Assembly: GCA_012184525.1 (NCBI GenBank)
Contig: WOFQ01000011.1
Coordinates: 620,001-684,000, forward strand
Length of the DNA: 64,000 bases
Direction: 5' to 3'
Source of the DNA: Xenoacremonium recifei
Taxonomy: Eukaryota > Ascomycota > Sordariomycetes > Hypocreales > Nectriaceae
Numbering within the stretch: position 1 is the first letter of the stretch; every line of letters starts with the position of its first letter. This document shows positions 34,702 to 45,266 of the stretch, piece after piece. The translations under genes and the position numbers were made by a program. The notes under the pieces are model-generated. The model was not told the origin of the DNA. It ran no database searches and worked only from the letters and a program-made list of their open reading frames with translations.

Positions 34702-37700
34702 TCAATCCTGTACTCCATTAACCCCATTGACCAGGCCGCCGTTGATCGCCAGCCCATTAGTGCTGTGATTGACCGCTGTGTTTGATGCCTGGCTTATCGG
34801 CGACGACAAGAGCACTCCATTCGTTGTAGGAGAGCAAACTTGGCCATTTAAGAGATGCTCGAGGCCTTGCTCACGACAGATGCGAGCGTAGTCGGGATCT
34901 TCGGGATACACTCGTTGCAGGCCTCTACGGGGAACCCGTACCTCTGGGAAAGGTGTGCTGCTGTGGTACACCTTCATGGGTTTGTCCTCTCGTACGAATT
35001 CTCCATTGAGATAGTACTTGTTCATAGGAGCAATCCAACCCTTGGCACCAGGGTCCTTCTTCCACTTCATCATCGACTTCCAAGAACGAGACTCCTCTTC
35101 TGTCTCCATGAGCTCGCGATATGCGACGGTGAGCTCCAGATTTCGCAGATGAGGGACGTTGGAAACAGTATACATGAAATCAGACACCTATATGTCAAGT
35201 TAGCGTAATTGCGCTGCGTCGGAGTACCAAAGCCACGCACCTTCACGAAGAACATGTCTGTGTTCCGGAACAGCTCCCATGCTTCTCTTTTGAGCTTCTC
35301 TTTCTCATCACGGTCAATCGTGGAAGGATCTTCGCTGTAATAACCCGGCAGCTGTCGGCCAAGATCCCAAACCGAGTTGTTCACTAGGGAGTACAGATTC
35401 CATTCAAGCCTCCAAAGCGTCAGCTTTGCGAGCTCTGTAGCCGGTACTCGCTCCCAGGCCGTATCTGGTGTTCTTGTTAGCATCGCCGCGAAACGGATAA
35501 CTGGGGTACTGGTCTTCTTACATCGAGATAATGCCAGGTCCTTCTCCCCGAGCAATAAGCAAACGTGAGCGTTGAGAATCCATTGTTCCCGTCCCTCGGT
35601 AGTACCGTTTGCTTCCGGGCGAAGCGTATCGTACCGAGCACCTTGGATCTTCTTGAACTTTCGCGCGATCGCCGGGCTTTTGGGGTCGGGGCAGGTGTCG
35701 AGCCATCGTAGCAAAGGAGGTAGTTTGGCCAAACGAGCGCGTTCCTGCTCCTCTCTAAGGCGCTGCTGAGCACGCTCCTGTTCTTCACGGAAGCGCTTCA
35801 TTTCCGCCTCTCGCGCGGCACGCTTGCGCTCCATCTCTTCGCGGAGGGCCTTTTCGCGCTGTTCACGCTCTTTGCGCTCTTCCTCCTCGCGTTTACGACG
35901 AGCCTCTTCAGCGGCCTCTCGCTCGAGCTGTTCTCGATGGAGTCGTTCTTCCTCTTCGCGTTGCTTGCGCTCCTCCTCCATCTTCTTGATCCTCGCCTCC
36001 TCTATTCGCCGCTTCTCTTCTTCTTCACGACGGAGCTTCTCGTCGGCTTCTCGTCGCTCCTTCTCCTCTTCCTCTTTGCGCTTGCGCTTCTCTTCCTCCT
36101 CTGCCTTGCGTTTCTTTTCTTCCTCTTCACGCTTGCGAGCCTCTTCCTTCTCGAGTCGTTTCTTTTCCTCGGCCTCGAGACGTTTACGCTCCTCTTCTTT
36201 CTTCTTCGCCTCTTCTTGCTGCACTCGCTGTCTTGCTAGCTCCTCTTCCTTTTCGCGAAGTGCTTGAGCCTCAGCTTCAGATGCTGCCTTGATCGAATCG
36301 GCGTCTCGCATCTCCACGTCGACTTCTTCAGATTTGACGTGAATGGATTTGTCGCTACCATTGGATCGTCCGGAGTCGCGTCGGTGCAGATCTTGTCGGC
36401 TCTCTTTTCGGTCGTCGTCCTGGTTCTTATGGCTGTTCTTGATAGATGATTTGCCTGAGGTTTCCTGGGAACTGGATTTACGAGGTCGCTCTTCGGAGGA
36501 CGCCGCGTGCTTCTGTCTCTTTTCCTTGTTCTCTGCGTCGAGACGGCGACGTTTCACCGGTGCTTCTGCATCCTCTTTATCTCCATTACTGGGTCGATCA
36601 GGCGTGACGCTATTCCGGTGTCGCTTGCCCGAACCTTCAACTGACAGGCGGTCTCTCGACTGATCTCGCTTCAGGGCCTTTGCTCGATCGTGGTACTTCT
36701 CGGAGAGCTTGTCGGCCTTATGCTTGTCGGAAGGCTCATCGTGACGAGTCTCATGGGGGCTCTGTGGGTGGGAAGAAGCGTTGGATGCCATACTTGCTCG
36801 TCTTTGCTTTTCTCGTTCTCCTCTGAGTTCTCCTTTTGAGACAAGTTTCCTTCGGGGTTTTATAGTCTCGCCTTCGGATGATGCCCCACCCGCGATCTCA
36901 GGTTCCGCTCGCTTTGTCTTCAGTTGCTTGTGTGACATAGTAGGTGAGATTTCGCGGTCAGAAACGTTAATTGAGGGGAGTCTGTCTTCTTTTCTGGGTC
37001 GGCCGGGCCCACGTTTTGGTATTTGTTCCTCAGCGTGGGCCGTGAAAGAATTTGATCTCCTTTTATCTTTGGGGCTGGTAAGCTTCGATGCTTTGACTTT
37101 TGGCCTGCCCTCAACGGTGTCACGTTCGCGCTCGCGCGAGGGGCTCGAAAGGTTTCGCCTCTGTATCCGCGCCTCCTCCTTGGCTTCAGCCCGGCGGACA
37201 CGCTTCGTTTCCCGTTCTTCCCGTTCACGCTCACGTTCTCGTCGGCTGGGAGACTTGGTCGTCTTGACATCCCGGAGATTGCGCTTATAATCGTCATAAG
37301 CGTTCTTCAGGATATGTTCCTCGTCCTTCCAATTGGGCCCCTGACGACGTCTGGCAATTTCATAGTAAGTTTCCCCCTTAAATCTCCGAGTTGGATCGAA
37401 GCCTGACTGCTCTATCAGAAGCTCGACAACTTTGATGTTCTCTTGACCAATGGCGGCCAGAATGGGGGTAGCAAACTCTGCTGGTAATGTTGACACGGGA
37501 GCTGGGTCGGGATGAGCCGCTCCCAAGCTCAAGAGTAATTGTATGACCAGATCATGGCCACCTCTCGCTGCAGCAACCATAGACTCGGGATCATCAAAGC
37601 CTTCCTTGACCTGAAGAATTCGGGCGACGGTCTCCTCATCCCCTCGCCCAGCAGCTTGCCGCAAGGTTTTCTCATCAAGGGGCATATATAAAAGATCATT

Positions 37701-39260
37701 CCTGGTTTTCGTTGAGCGCACCGTGCCAGTTCTCCTCCCAGCGGTGGCTGCGGGTGACCTCCGGGGGCTTTCTGGCGCGTGTGAATCTCGTCCATCTTGG
37801 TGATGAGAGTGTCGGTCCTCTGAGGTACGTCGACGTTCCCCTGCGCGTTTTCTGGCGTCCATCAAAGCCGCTCGGATCTCTTCCGCATTTTCAGTGTCGT
37901 CGCTCACTCGATCTATTGGCTCCTCCCCGTTCACATTGGCCTTTCGAGGGTTAACGCCCGCATCGAGCAATAGCTTTACCACACCAAGATGGCCATTATC
38001 AACCGCATCGAGCAATGGAGTGTCTTTATCGTAGTTGACGCAGTCCAAATTGCAACCAGCGTCGATCAAGAGCTTGACGATATCCTCGCAACCGTTAATT
38101 GCGGCAATTTGCAATGGAGTGTTCCCAGCATAATCCGCCACATTCAGATCCTCGGGCCTCTCTCCAAGACGCATTTTGGCAACATCGTACTCGCCTCTCG
38201 CGCAGGCTCTGGCCAAGAAAGTCTGGCCGTGGGCGTCGAGATGCTTCTTATGTGGCTGCACCTTCGCAGGTGAAGTGTTGGATTCTGGCAACGCGGGGTT
38301 TGCAAGACTTCGCAGCTTCGCACTACGGAGGTGAGGACTGCCGCTAGCGGAGGATTCATCGGAGTGGTATTCGGTCGACTGCAAGGGGGGAGGGAGACGC
38401 TTCTTTTTCTGAGCAAAGCCGTTGGAGGATTGCGAGAAGAGCTGTGACGAGGCACTTCTTCGGTGTGATCGCGCGTGAGGAGAGATAGATCGCTTATCGT
38501 TATGCGGTTTCGAATTCGATGAGGAAGATTTAGGGTCCCTGTTCAGGCGGCCAGAATCGACGCCTGCGCTGGTGGTGCGTTGCCGGCGGGCCTTGCGAAC
38601 TTCAGCCTCGTCGTCGGAGTCGGGCCGGGGGGCCTTTCGCTTATGAGGTACCAAGCGTTCCCCCGACTTGAGCTTGTCGCGGAGGGAGGACTTGGGCGGC
38701 TTGGGACGCGAGGGCTCGGAGTCTGACGAAGAGCGATGGTCGTCCGATCGACGACGGGGCTGGCGAAGCGGTTGGCTCTGTCGTTTCTGTTGAGGGGGGG
38801 AAGCAGGCGCAGAGCTCAATCCGCTGGAGCCATCCTTGTTGCGAGGTAGCTTCTCCCGGTCGAGATGACCTGACAACCGCTTCTTCTTGACGCCATCGGT
38901 CGATCGGCCCCGGGCGGGGTTCTTGTCGCCATCGCTCGAGCCAGAGGCCTTTGCCGAGCGCTTCACAGCATCGCCGTCACCGTCGCTCTTGTCCTCCTGC
39001 CTCACCTTGCGGGCCTTGGATGGGGAGTGGCCATCTTTGCCCGGTAAGACGATGGTCTCGGCGTCGGAGTCGCGCTCTGGCAACGGTGAGGTCGCGTCGG
39101 TCGCTTTGGGCGCCGCATCGGCAGGCGGTCGTGGCTCCTTATCTGTCTTGGGGCTCAAAGGAGCGGGAGGCGATGCGGCTGCCGGCTGAGTGGTTGACTG
39201 CGAAGGTGAGGCGCCTGGCGGCTTCGTCTCGTCGGACTGGGCAGCATTCTGCGCATCCAT
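34702..39260 (-). CDS. HOS4-like ankyrin-repeat protein, putative Set3 histone deacetylase complex subunit
   Basis: Exons 35522-39260, 35241-35464 and 34702-35187; phases agree, 1482 residues from the first ATG (39258-39260). The frame is open for 21 codons upstream without another ATG. Residues 1-340 are disordered, rich in Ser, Lys and Arg, with many basic nuclear-type motifs. Ankyrin repeats occupy about 342-480 (NTPLQIAAINGCEDIVKLLI, DTPLLDAVDNGHLGVVKLLL), followed by a further ankyrin-like block after the LYMPLDEKTLRQAAGRG segment. A charged region leads to a very long Glu/Lys/Arg helix at about 1000-1180. The C-terminal domain (PPLLRWLDTCPDPKSP to VYPEDPDYARICREQGLEHL) is conserved in filamentous-fungal Hos4-type proteins. 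Yeast Hos4 belongs to the Set3C deacetylase complex with Snt1, Hos2 and Sif2. The first intron (35465-35521) is 57 nt and has no stop in frame. Confidence 0.8.
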
Positions 39261-40694
39261 GTCATTTACCTGCGAGAAGGCCAAGTGACTACCACCATCC
39301 TGGAGATGATGGATTTCGCTCAACGGTTCAAAGTAGATGACGATTGGAACGTGTCAAGACGGCAGAGGCCGACCGCCTGATGGGACGCGAGCGAGCGTGG
39401 CAGGGGGAGGCAACCTTCAAGTGGACAGTTTTCGTCCCAACGATCGCGGGCGGTCGCGAGAAACAGAGTCAACAACCGACGGCAAACGGCAATCAGAGGC
39501 GGCGGCGTAACGGCAAAGCGTAAAAGTCAGTTATACAGGTTCTCGCAGTGAAAATCGGCGCAGCAGGGTGGCTTGAAGCAATGAGGAGGCGTCGGAGGAT
39601 GATGCTAGCGATGTCGAATAACGGTGTCGGTGTTGGAGTTGATTGAGGCTTGGATTGGAGGATGACTGAAAACGGGACTGTGATTTGGGTTTGGTCTGGG
39701 TTTGGTTTGGACAGAGCAGGAGTGTCGAATGGAGCAGGAAGGACCGCCCCCAGCAAGACAGTGGCACAAAAGTCTGATCGACACGGGCCTGATTGGCTGA
39801 TTGGTCAAGATTGGGGCGCTGCGGCCGGCGCTGGAGCCTGGCCCGCCCCAGCTCCGGGGGGCTGACGGCAGCTTAGAGGCTGAACCACGCTGTGGCTACA
39901 GCGAGGCGTCCGCTAGACCGTACTGTTTCGAGCACGGTGTACCGCTTGGGCGCGCCTGCCGAAGCGCAATCTCCAGGTACCCTGCCAAATCCATGATCAG
40001 CGGGCGCCGCCTGCTGAGGGGGGGCTGGCCTGCATGAGGTGGTGGATGTCATTAAAAAAACAAGAGGCCAGCCAGCAGCAGCCAGCAGCAGCCAGCCGTC
40101 CACCTCAAAACCAGGGCTGAAAGGCGTGAGTTGTGAAAGGGTGCATTGCCATGAACGCCCCCCGATATGCCCTGCGGCACCGTGCCACGGCATTGCTTTG
40201 CTCCTGCCTGCCTGCGTGGCGGAATCGCGTGAGCCCAGGTGCCGCAGAGGCTGCTGTGCAGCATTCAATACGGGGTCGTGGATGCACGGATTAATCCATA
40301 TTATGTACGTTATTCACACCTTCGTCCGCGACCGTCCAGTGGAATTGTTAGTGCTTGTGAAGGCCCCGCTCTTTTCAGGTTGGGTTATCGGCACGTGTCC
40401 CCAAATCTCTCGCTCTCCTCTTTTCCTCTCCCATCATCATCATGGATACGGATCCATCCTTGTCGTCGACTGTAGCATTGACTGCCATCCTTGCCGTTCG
40501 CTATTACTAGTCCGTCCTGCCCCTGGCCGGAGAGAAACCAAACCTTCAACCACGCGATTGATGCGAGCCCCTCAATCCTGGTGAAACGGCACTGTGCATG
40601 AATACGACTCTCAGCTGAGGGAGGGGGCCAAAATTCTCTTCCAAGACATACATATCGCCCTCTGCCTTTGCCTTGCACTGATTCGTTGACACCG
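39261..40694. promoter_or_regulatory. Divergent flank between the HOS4-like and ALKBH6-like genes
   Basis: 1.43 kb between outward-facing ATGs. Two ATTGG motifs (39792-39796 and 39800-39804), which are CCAAT boxes read toward the HOS4-like gene, lie about 530-540 bp upstream of it. An AGCCAGCAGC tandem run occurs at about 40069-40095. No coding frame with recognisable motifs. Confidence 0.55.
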
Positions 40695-41681
40695 ATGGAT
40701 TCGTCATCTCAGACTTCTCCCCCGCCTCCAGCTTCTGCTCCTCTTCCTCCTTCCAGCGCTGCCTTCACAGGCGTTTCGCTGCCAGAATCGCTCGGCGACG
40801 CCCGAATCACCAGCCTCCCCTCAACGGCCTACTACATCCCCAACTTCATCAGCGAAGAGGAGGAGCGGCTGATTCTGGACAAGGTTTGTCTCTCCTTCTC
40901 TTGATCCGTGCGCGCTGTGCCGTGCCGTCTGCATGCTAGTTGGGTGTTCGGCGACCTGAACCCCCTCCCGTCCGCTTACTTACTGTCTCGGCCAGGTCGC
41001 CTCTGCGCCAAAGCCCCGATGGAAGCAGCTCACGAAGCGCAGGCTGCAGACATGGCCTTCGGACCTCGTCCAGAACAAACTCCTTGATGCACCTCTCCCT
41101 ACATGGCTCGAGGACCCCGTGGTTACACGTCTCCTCTCGCTGCCCGTCGAACAAGGACAGCCGACCAATCTCTTCGATGAAAGCCCTCACCGGCGACCCA
41201 ACCACGTGCTGATCAATGAGTACCCCCCGGGCGTCGGCATCATGCCTCACAAGGTAAGTTGATGGTACAACGGGGAATGGAGATGCTCGACTTCCGGATG
41301 CTCATCCCGTAGTAGGATGGAGCTGCATACTGGCCCGTCGTATGTACCATCAGCCTCGGCGATAGTCTCTGCCTGAACCTTCATCGCAGCAAGGATGATG
41401 GCGCTCTTGACCCAGCCCCCGTGTGGCGGATTTTGCAGGAACCTCGTAGCCTTCTCATCACGACGGATCAGCTGTACACGGACTATCTGCACGGCATCTC
41501 CGATGTTGACCAGGACGTTGATCTCTCCCTCAACACCGTAGCAAACTGGTCGCTACTTCGAGATCCAGATCAGTTTTCTGGCGGCGTTCACATGCGTCAG
41601 ACACGGACGAGCCTGACGTATCGCGACGTCTTGAAAGTCTCTAAGATCGGCAACAAACTCGGCATGTTCGTTAAGCGGTGA
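40695..41681 (+). CDS. ALKBH6-like Fe(II)/2-oxoglutarate dioxygenase
   Basis: AlkB-family oxygenase that would demethylate a nucleic acid or related substrate using 2-oxoglutarate and Fe(II); the ALKBH6 substrate is not firmly settled. Exons 40695-40883, 40996-41253 and 41316-41681, all joined in phase 0; 270 residues. YIPNFISEEEERLIL marks the family's N-terminal part. NHVLINEYPPGVGIMPHK and DGAAYWPVVCTISLG carry the HxD iron ligands (His 148, Asp 150; the intron lies between them). The distal His is in DYLHGI (about 208), and the 2OG-binding Arg residues lie in RQTRTSLTYRDV. The Ser/Pro-rich first 30 residues are probably disordered. The stop codon is 12 bp from that of the neighbouring polyprenol reductase gene, which converges on it. 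Confidence 0.9.
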
Positions 41682-41693
41682 AGTCGAATTGGC

Positions 41694-42682
41694 TTAAAAC
41701 AAGAACGGGATCATCTTCCATCGTTGGGCCACGCTGTCAGCGCCGAATTTCTCAGCATACCACTTCTTCGTACCATTCGCCGTAGAACCCAGGTTGACCG
41801 CGACGAAAAGTAGTCCGCACAGAACTGTGCCGTTAAGGACACTTCCCGGCGGGGCAGCAACCCATGCGATGGCCAGATAGAGGAGGCATTCGAAGGTGTA
41901 ATGCGCGCAGACAATGTACTGGAAAGCCCCCTCACTCGGGAGGGTATACTTTTTCAGGCTTGCTAGATGTCGATGACTCCGATTCTGCTCGTAGCAGGCG
42001 ACAGAATAAAGTACCAATGCGGGAAGCATCGTAAAGCCAGGTAGAGGATAGGGTTGTGGCTCTGCCCAGAACTCAAGGATGGCATCTGCTTCCGTCAGTT
42101 TGATAGACCACCTCGGGCTTCCTTCGGGGACATACTTGACCCATGGATCCAGACAGAGACGCTCATGGTGGTGTAATAAACCAAGGCCAACACCCAATGA
42201 ACAATCCACATCGGCGACTTTCCCGGTCTGCTCACAAACAGACTCTCGTACAGCCGCCTCACACCCTGCAGAGCCATGAGCAGCCAGGCCACAATGACCT
42301 GTTCCAAACTCATTGACGGGCCCTGAGCTCTCTGCTGCCACTCTGCCAACGTCCTCATAATGGAGCCGCGTGAGATGAATTGCCATGCCCAGAACAGTGA
42401 AAGCCCCGTCGAGAGCACGTAGAAGTGAAGGAACCACTGATGCGGCACCTGGCCGTAGCTTGTGACCGTATCAGCAAGCGCTTGAAGCGCAGAAGTGTGC
42501 CCTTTGGACGTCGATACCGAGCCATTCGCCGGTTTTCGTGCACCGTATTCCATCAACGCTTTGCGGACGTCCCGAGGCAGTGCCTGGATGGCGATGATTG
42601 AGCCGGTGGCTAGAAGAAAGAATGTCTGACACCATTGCGCCGGGGACATCAAGTCCAGGACAGCCAGCACAGTATCTGTCAT
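41694..42682 (-). CDS. DFG10: Polyprenol reductase (DFG10/SRD5A3 family)
   Basis: ER membrane enzyme of dolichol synthesis (reduction of the alpha-isoprene unit of polyprenol), hence needed for N-glycosylation. Exons 42136-42682 and 42085-41694, phase 1 join through a 50-nt intron (42086-42135); 312 residues, normal for the family. Several hydrophobic helices are visible (WCQTFFLLATGSIIAIQAL, HFYVLSTGLSLFWAWQFI, MWIVHWVLALVYYTTMSVSV, VLCGLLFVAVNLGSTAN). The steroid 5-alpha-reductase C-terminal domain includes RRLYESLFVSRPG, GAFQYIVCAHYTFECLLYLA and the ending YAEKFGADSVAQRWKMIPFL plus Phe, whose conserved aromatic and basic residues bind NADPH in this family. Transcripts must overlap those of the ALKBH6-like gene at the 3' end. 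Confidence 0.9.
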
Positions 42683-43240
42683 CTTTGGGGTGGGAAGCTG
42701 GAATTCGGGTGATTTTGAAGGAGTGAAGAAGTTGAAATTGGCATGTGCTTCGAAGACCTGGATGTGGATCTGTGGAGCGCGAGCCTGGTGAACAAGTGCT
42801 TAACCTCGTGTAAGTCTTGTTATAGTTCTCTGCAAGACCATCTTTGAGAACTTGAAGTCCCAGAAATCCTTTTTGAACTCGAATATATTTCCAATACCAG
42901 TGGGTAATTTTGCCCGAGTGCTCAATCCCGTGCAGAAGGGCGGCCTACCGGTAGATACAATTATTCATCCTCTTCTGTCCCAGCCTACCCTACATCTCAA
43001 CACGCCGTTTTCAAACGGCTCGATCTTGGATAAAAAGCGTTACTTGTGGTATATTTCTAAGGCTTATGCTCGATATTATCATCATTGGTTCACTTTGTCG
43101 TAGGAGAATGGTTCATGGTAAATGCTTTGCGCTTTGAAATTTGACCCTAAACTCCTGGCATATATGACCCGATCTATATCATTACCCCTATTCGAACCTC
43201 ACATTACATCCTAGTCAAACAACTTTTCTTTTCATCCCGT
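42683..43240. other. Intergenic between the polyprenol reductase and WSC genes
   Basis: 558 bp, relatively A/T-rich: promoter of the polyprenol reductase gene on the left, 3' flank of the WSC gene on the right. An 83-codon frame at 42852-43103 shows no motif. Confidence 0.6.
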
Positions 43241-45266
43241 CTAATAACCCGTGCCCCAGTTTGTGCAGCGGCCGCTGCCGGTCACAGCCTTATTCTGGCT
43301 CACGCAGTCATTGTACTGCTGCGTGCACTGCTGGCTAGCAGTCTGCCATGACTGACCACTCCACATGTTGAACCAGCGGCGATCAATGCCAGAGGCCTCA
43401 GCCTCGCGCTGATGGAAGTAGCTGCGGCGGTTGAGCGTCTTGCAGCTCTGCACGTAGACGCTCTGGCAGTCATTGTACTGCTGCAGACAGGCGGCCTGGC
43501 ACGCGTTGCTGGTCTGGCTGCGGCTGTAGCTTGGGCACTGATTGCTGTTGGAGTTGGTGTACAGCTTGAAGGGCTGGCTGCTGAAGCTGCTCTTCTGGTC
43601 GTTGCAGCCGACGAGCGGCATTGCGATACCGGCCAGGGGGCTGCCCGAGTTGTAGCCATATTTGCTGTTGGTGGCCTGCGTGCAGACGTTGGTTGGCTGA
43701 GGCGCGCACGAGGTCGCGGCCGAGGCGGGAGTGGTCGTAGTGGACGTCGTGACCGAGCAGGGGAACACGGAGGTAGTTGTCGAGGCCGGCGAGGCGCTCA
43801 CGGCGGGATAGCGGCTGACACAGTTGCTCTTTGAGCATCCGGTGCTGCGTGAGCCACAGGAGGACGAGCAGTAGTTGTTGATGTTGGAGCACCATGAGGC
43901 GAAATCGAAGCAGTTCAGCGCACCGGGGAAGCCAGCGTTGGTGAAGCAGGCCGTGACCTGCTTGGCGCAAGTGTTGTAGGAGCTTACGCAGCCGGTCTGG
44001 TCTTGCCAGTCGGGGATCGACGAAGCGCACCAGGATCCGCACTTGTACTCGCAGTTTGACGGGAGGGTAATCGTGGAGGTGCACAGCGCGGCAGACGTGG
44101 TGGAGCTGGTAGTGGTAGTGTAAGAGGAGGTAGTAGTAGTAGAGGAGGTGGTGGAGGTAGTGCTACCTGAAGTGGTCGTGGAAGAAGATGTTGAGGTAGT
44201 TGTAGATGTAGTAGACGAGGTAGTAGTAGAAGTAGTAGTAGTAGGAGTGTTAGTCGTACTAGTGGTGGTGGTAGTGGTGGTAGAAGAAGAAGTAGTCGTG
44301 GTGGAAGAAGAAGTTGTGGTTGTGGTGGAAGAAGAGGAGGTAGTAGTGGTGGTAGAAGCAGTGGTGGAGGTGGTAGTAGTAGGAGTAGTGGTCGTGGTAG
44401 TGGTAGTGGCGCTGCTGCTCGTGGAAGATGACGAGGAAGAAGTGGTAGCAGTAGTGGTTGTTGACGATGACGAGGATTGGTAACCACAGGGTTGGAGCGA
44501 CTCCATATCCTGGGCCACGTACACGTTCAGCAGGTTGCTACCACCGCACATGGACGAAGAATCGCCCTTGCAGGGCATATTGCATTGCGAGGTGGCGACC
44601 TGAGTGGTGTAGTTGGCAAGGACGTTACCGCACCAACACTCGCCAGCGTACTCGAGACCGGCAAGGGGGAAGCCCTCAGCCTGGCAAGCAGACAAGCAGA
44701 TCGACGGAGTCATGGTGCTGTCCGGGAGGTCCATCTGCCAGGAGAGCGTGCGGCCACTGGACGAGCCATCCGTGTAGCAACCCAGGGACTGGTAGTCGGC
44801 AATGGTGTGGACGCCAGTGTCAAAGGTGGGATCAGCCCAGACTGAGAGCAGGTTGTCACCGCCACAGGTCTCAGAACTGTTCCCTGTGCAAGGGAATGTG
44901 CACTGAGAGTCGTCGACCTGAGGGCCGTTGACGGTACCGCCACAGTAGCAGACACCATAGTACTCAAGACCAGCATAGCGGAAACCGTTGCCTGGAGTCT
45001 AGGGTTAGTCGGGGACGACACTCAGGGGTAGGGGGTTAACTTGACATACCCTTGCACTCGGCAACACACTCCTCAACCGTCATGCTGTATTGGCTCTCAG
45101 GGGATCGGAAGATCAAGGCATCGGGCGAGCCAGGGTCCGAGAAGCAGCCAACGTAGACGTAGGGCTGGAAAGATGAGAGACAGGGGGGCAGCTCGACGTT
45201 CCATGCCTGCGAGGTCTGCACTAAGGCAATGGCCGCAGTGGCCAAAAGAGATCGGAGAGAAACCAT
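43241..45266 (-). CDS. Secreted WSC-domain Ser/Thr-rich glycoprotein
   Basis: Exons 45050-45266 and 43241-44991; phase 1 join, 655 residues. The CAG acceptor ten bases downstream of an earlier TAG is chosen because only it keeps the frame. Residues 1-21 (MVSLRSLLATAAIALVQTSQ) are a signal peptide. Two WSC domains follow, at about 37-125 (VYVGCFSDPG ... GLEYYGVCYCGGTV ... ETCGGDNLLSVW) and about 133-230 (SLGCYTDGSSSGRTL ... GLEYAGECWCGN ... SMCGGSNLLNVY). Next is a Ser/Thr tract of about 110 residues, surely O-mannosylated. A Cys-rich C-terminal half (CEYKCGSWCASSIPDWQ, CFDFASWCSNINNYC, then Gln/Tyr/Cys repeats) completes it. There is no C-terminal membrane segment or GPI signal, so unlike yeast Wsc1 it is not a transmembrane stress sensor; a wall or secreted carbohydrate-binding protein is more likely. 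Confidence 0.88.
44094..44470. repeat. Degenerate trinucleotide minisatellite coding for the Ser/Thr tract
   Basis: Long array of GTA/GTG/GAA-type triplets on the + strand, coding TAC-, CAC- and TTC-complement Thr/Ser codons of the WSC protein. Imperfect repeats of this kind often change length between strains. Confidence 0.85.

Noticed and set aside
35824..36267. Ser/Arg-rich plus-strand frame of 147 codons
   Set aside because: Antisense shadow of the Glu/Lys/Arg coiled coil of the HOS4-like protein.
39261..39323. 21-codon upstream extension of the HOS4-like protein
   Set aside because: Begins at a TTG, not an ATG; the first in-frame ATG is at 39258-39260. A spliced upstream exon cannot be excluded.
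43984..44487. Leu/Pro-rich and Val/Glu-rich frames opposite or overlapping the WSC gene
   Set aside because: They are shadows of the Ser/Thr triplet repeat read in other frames.
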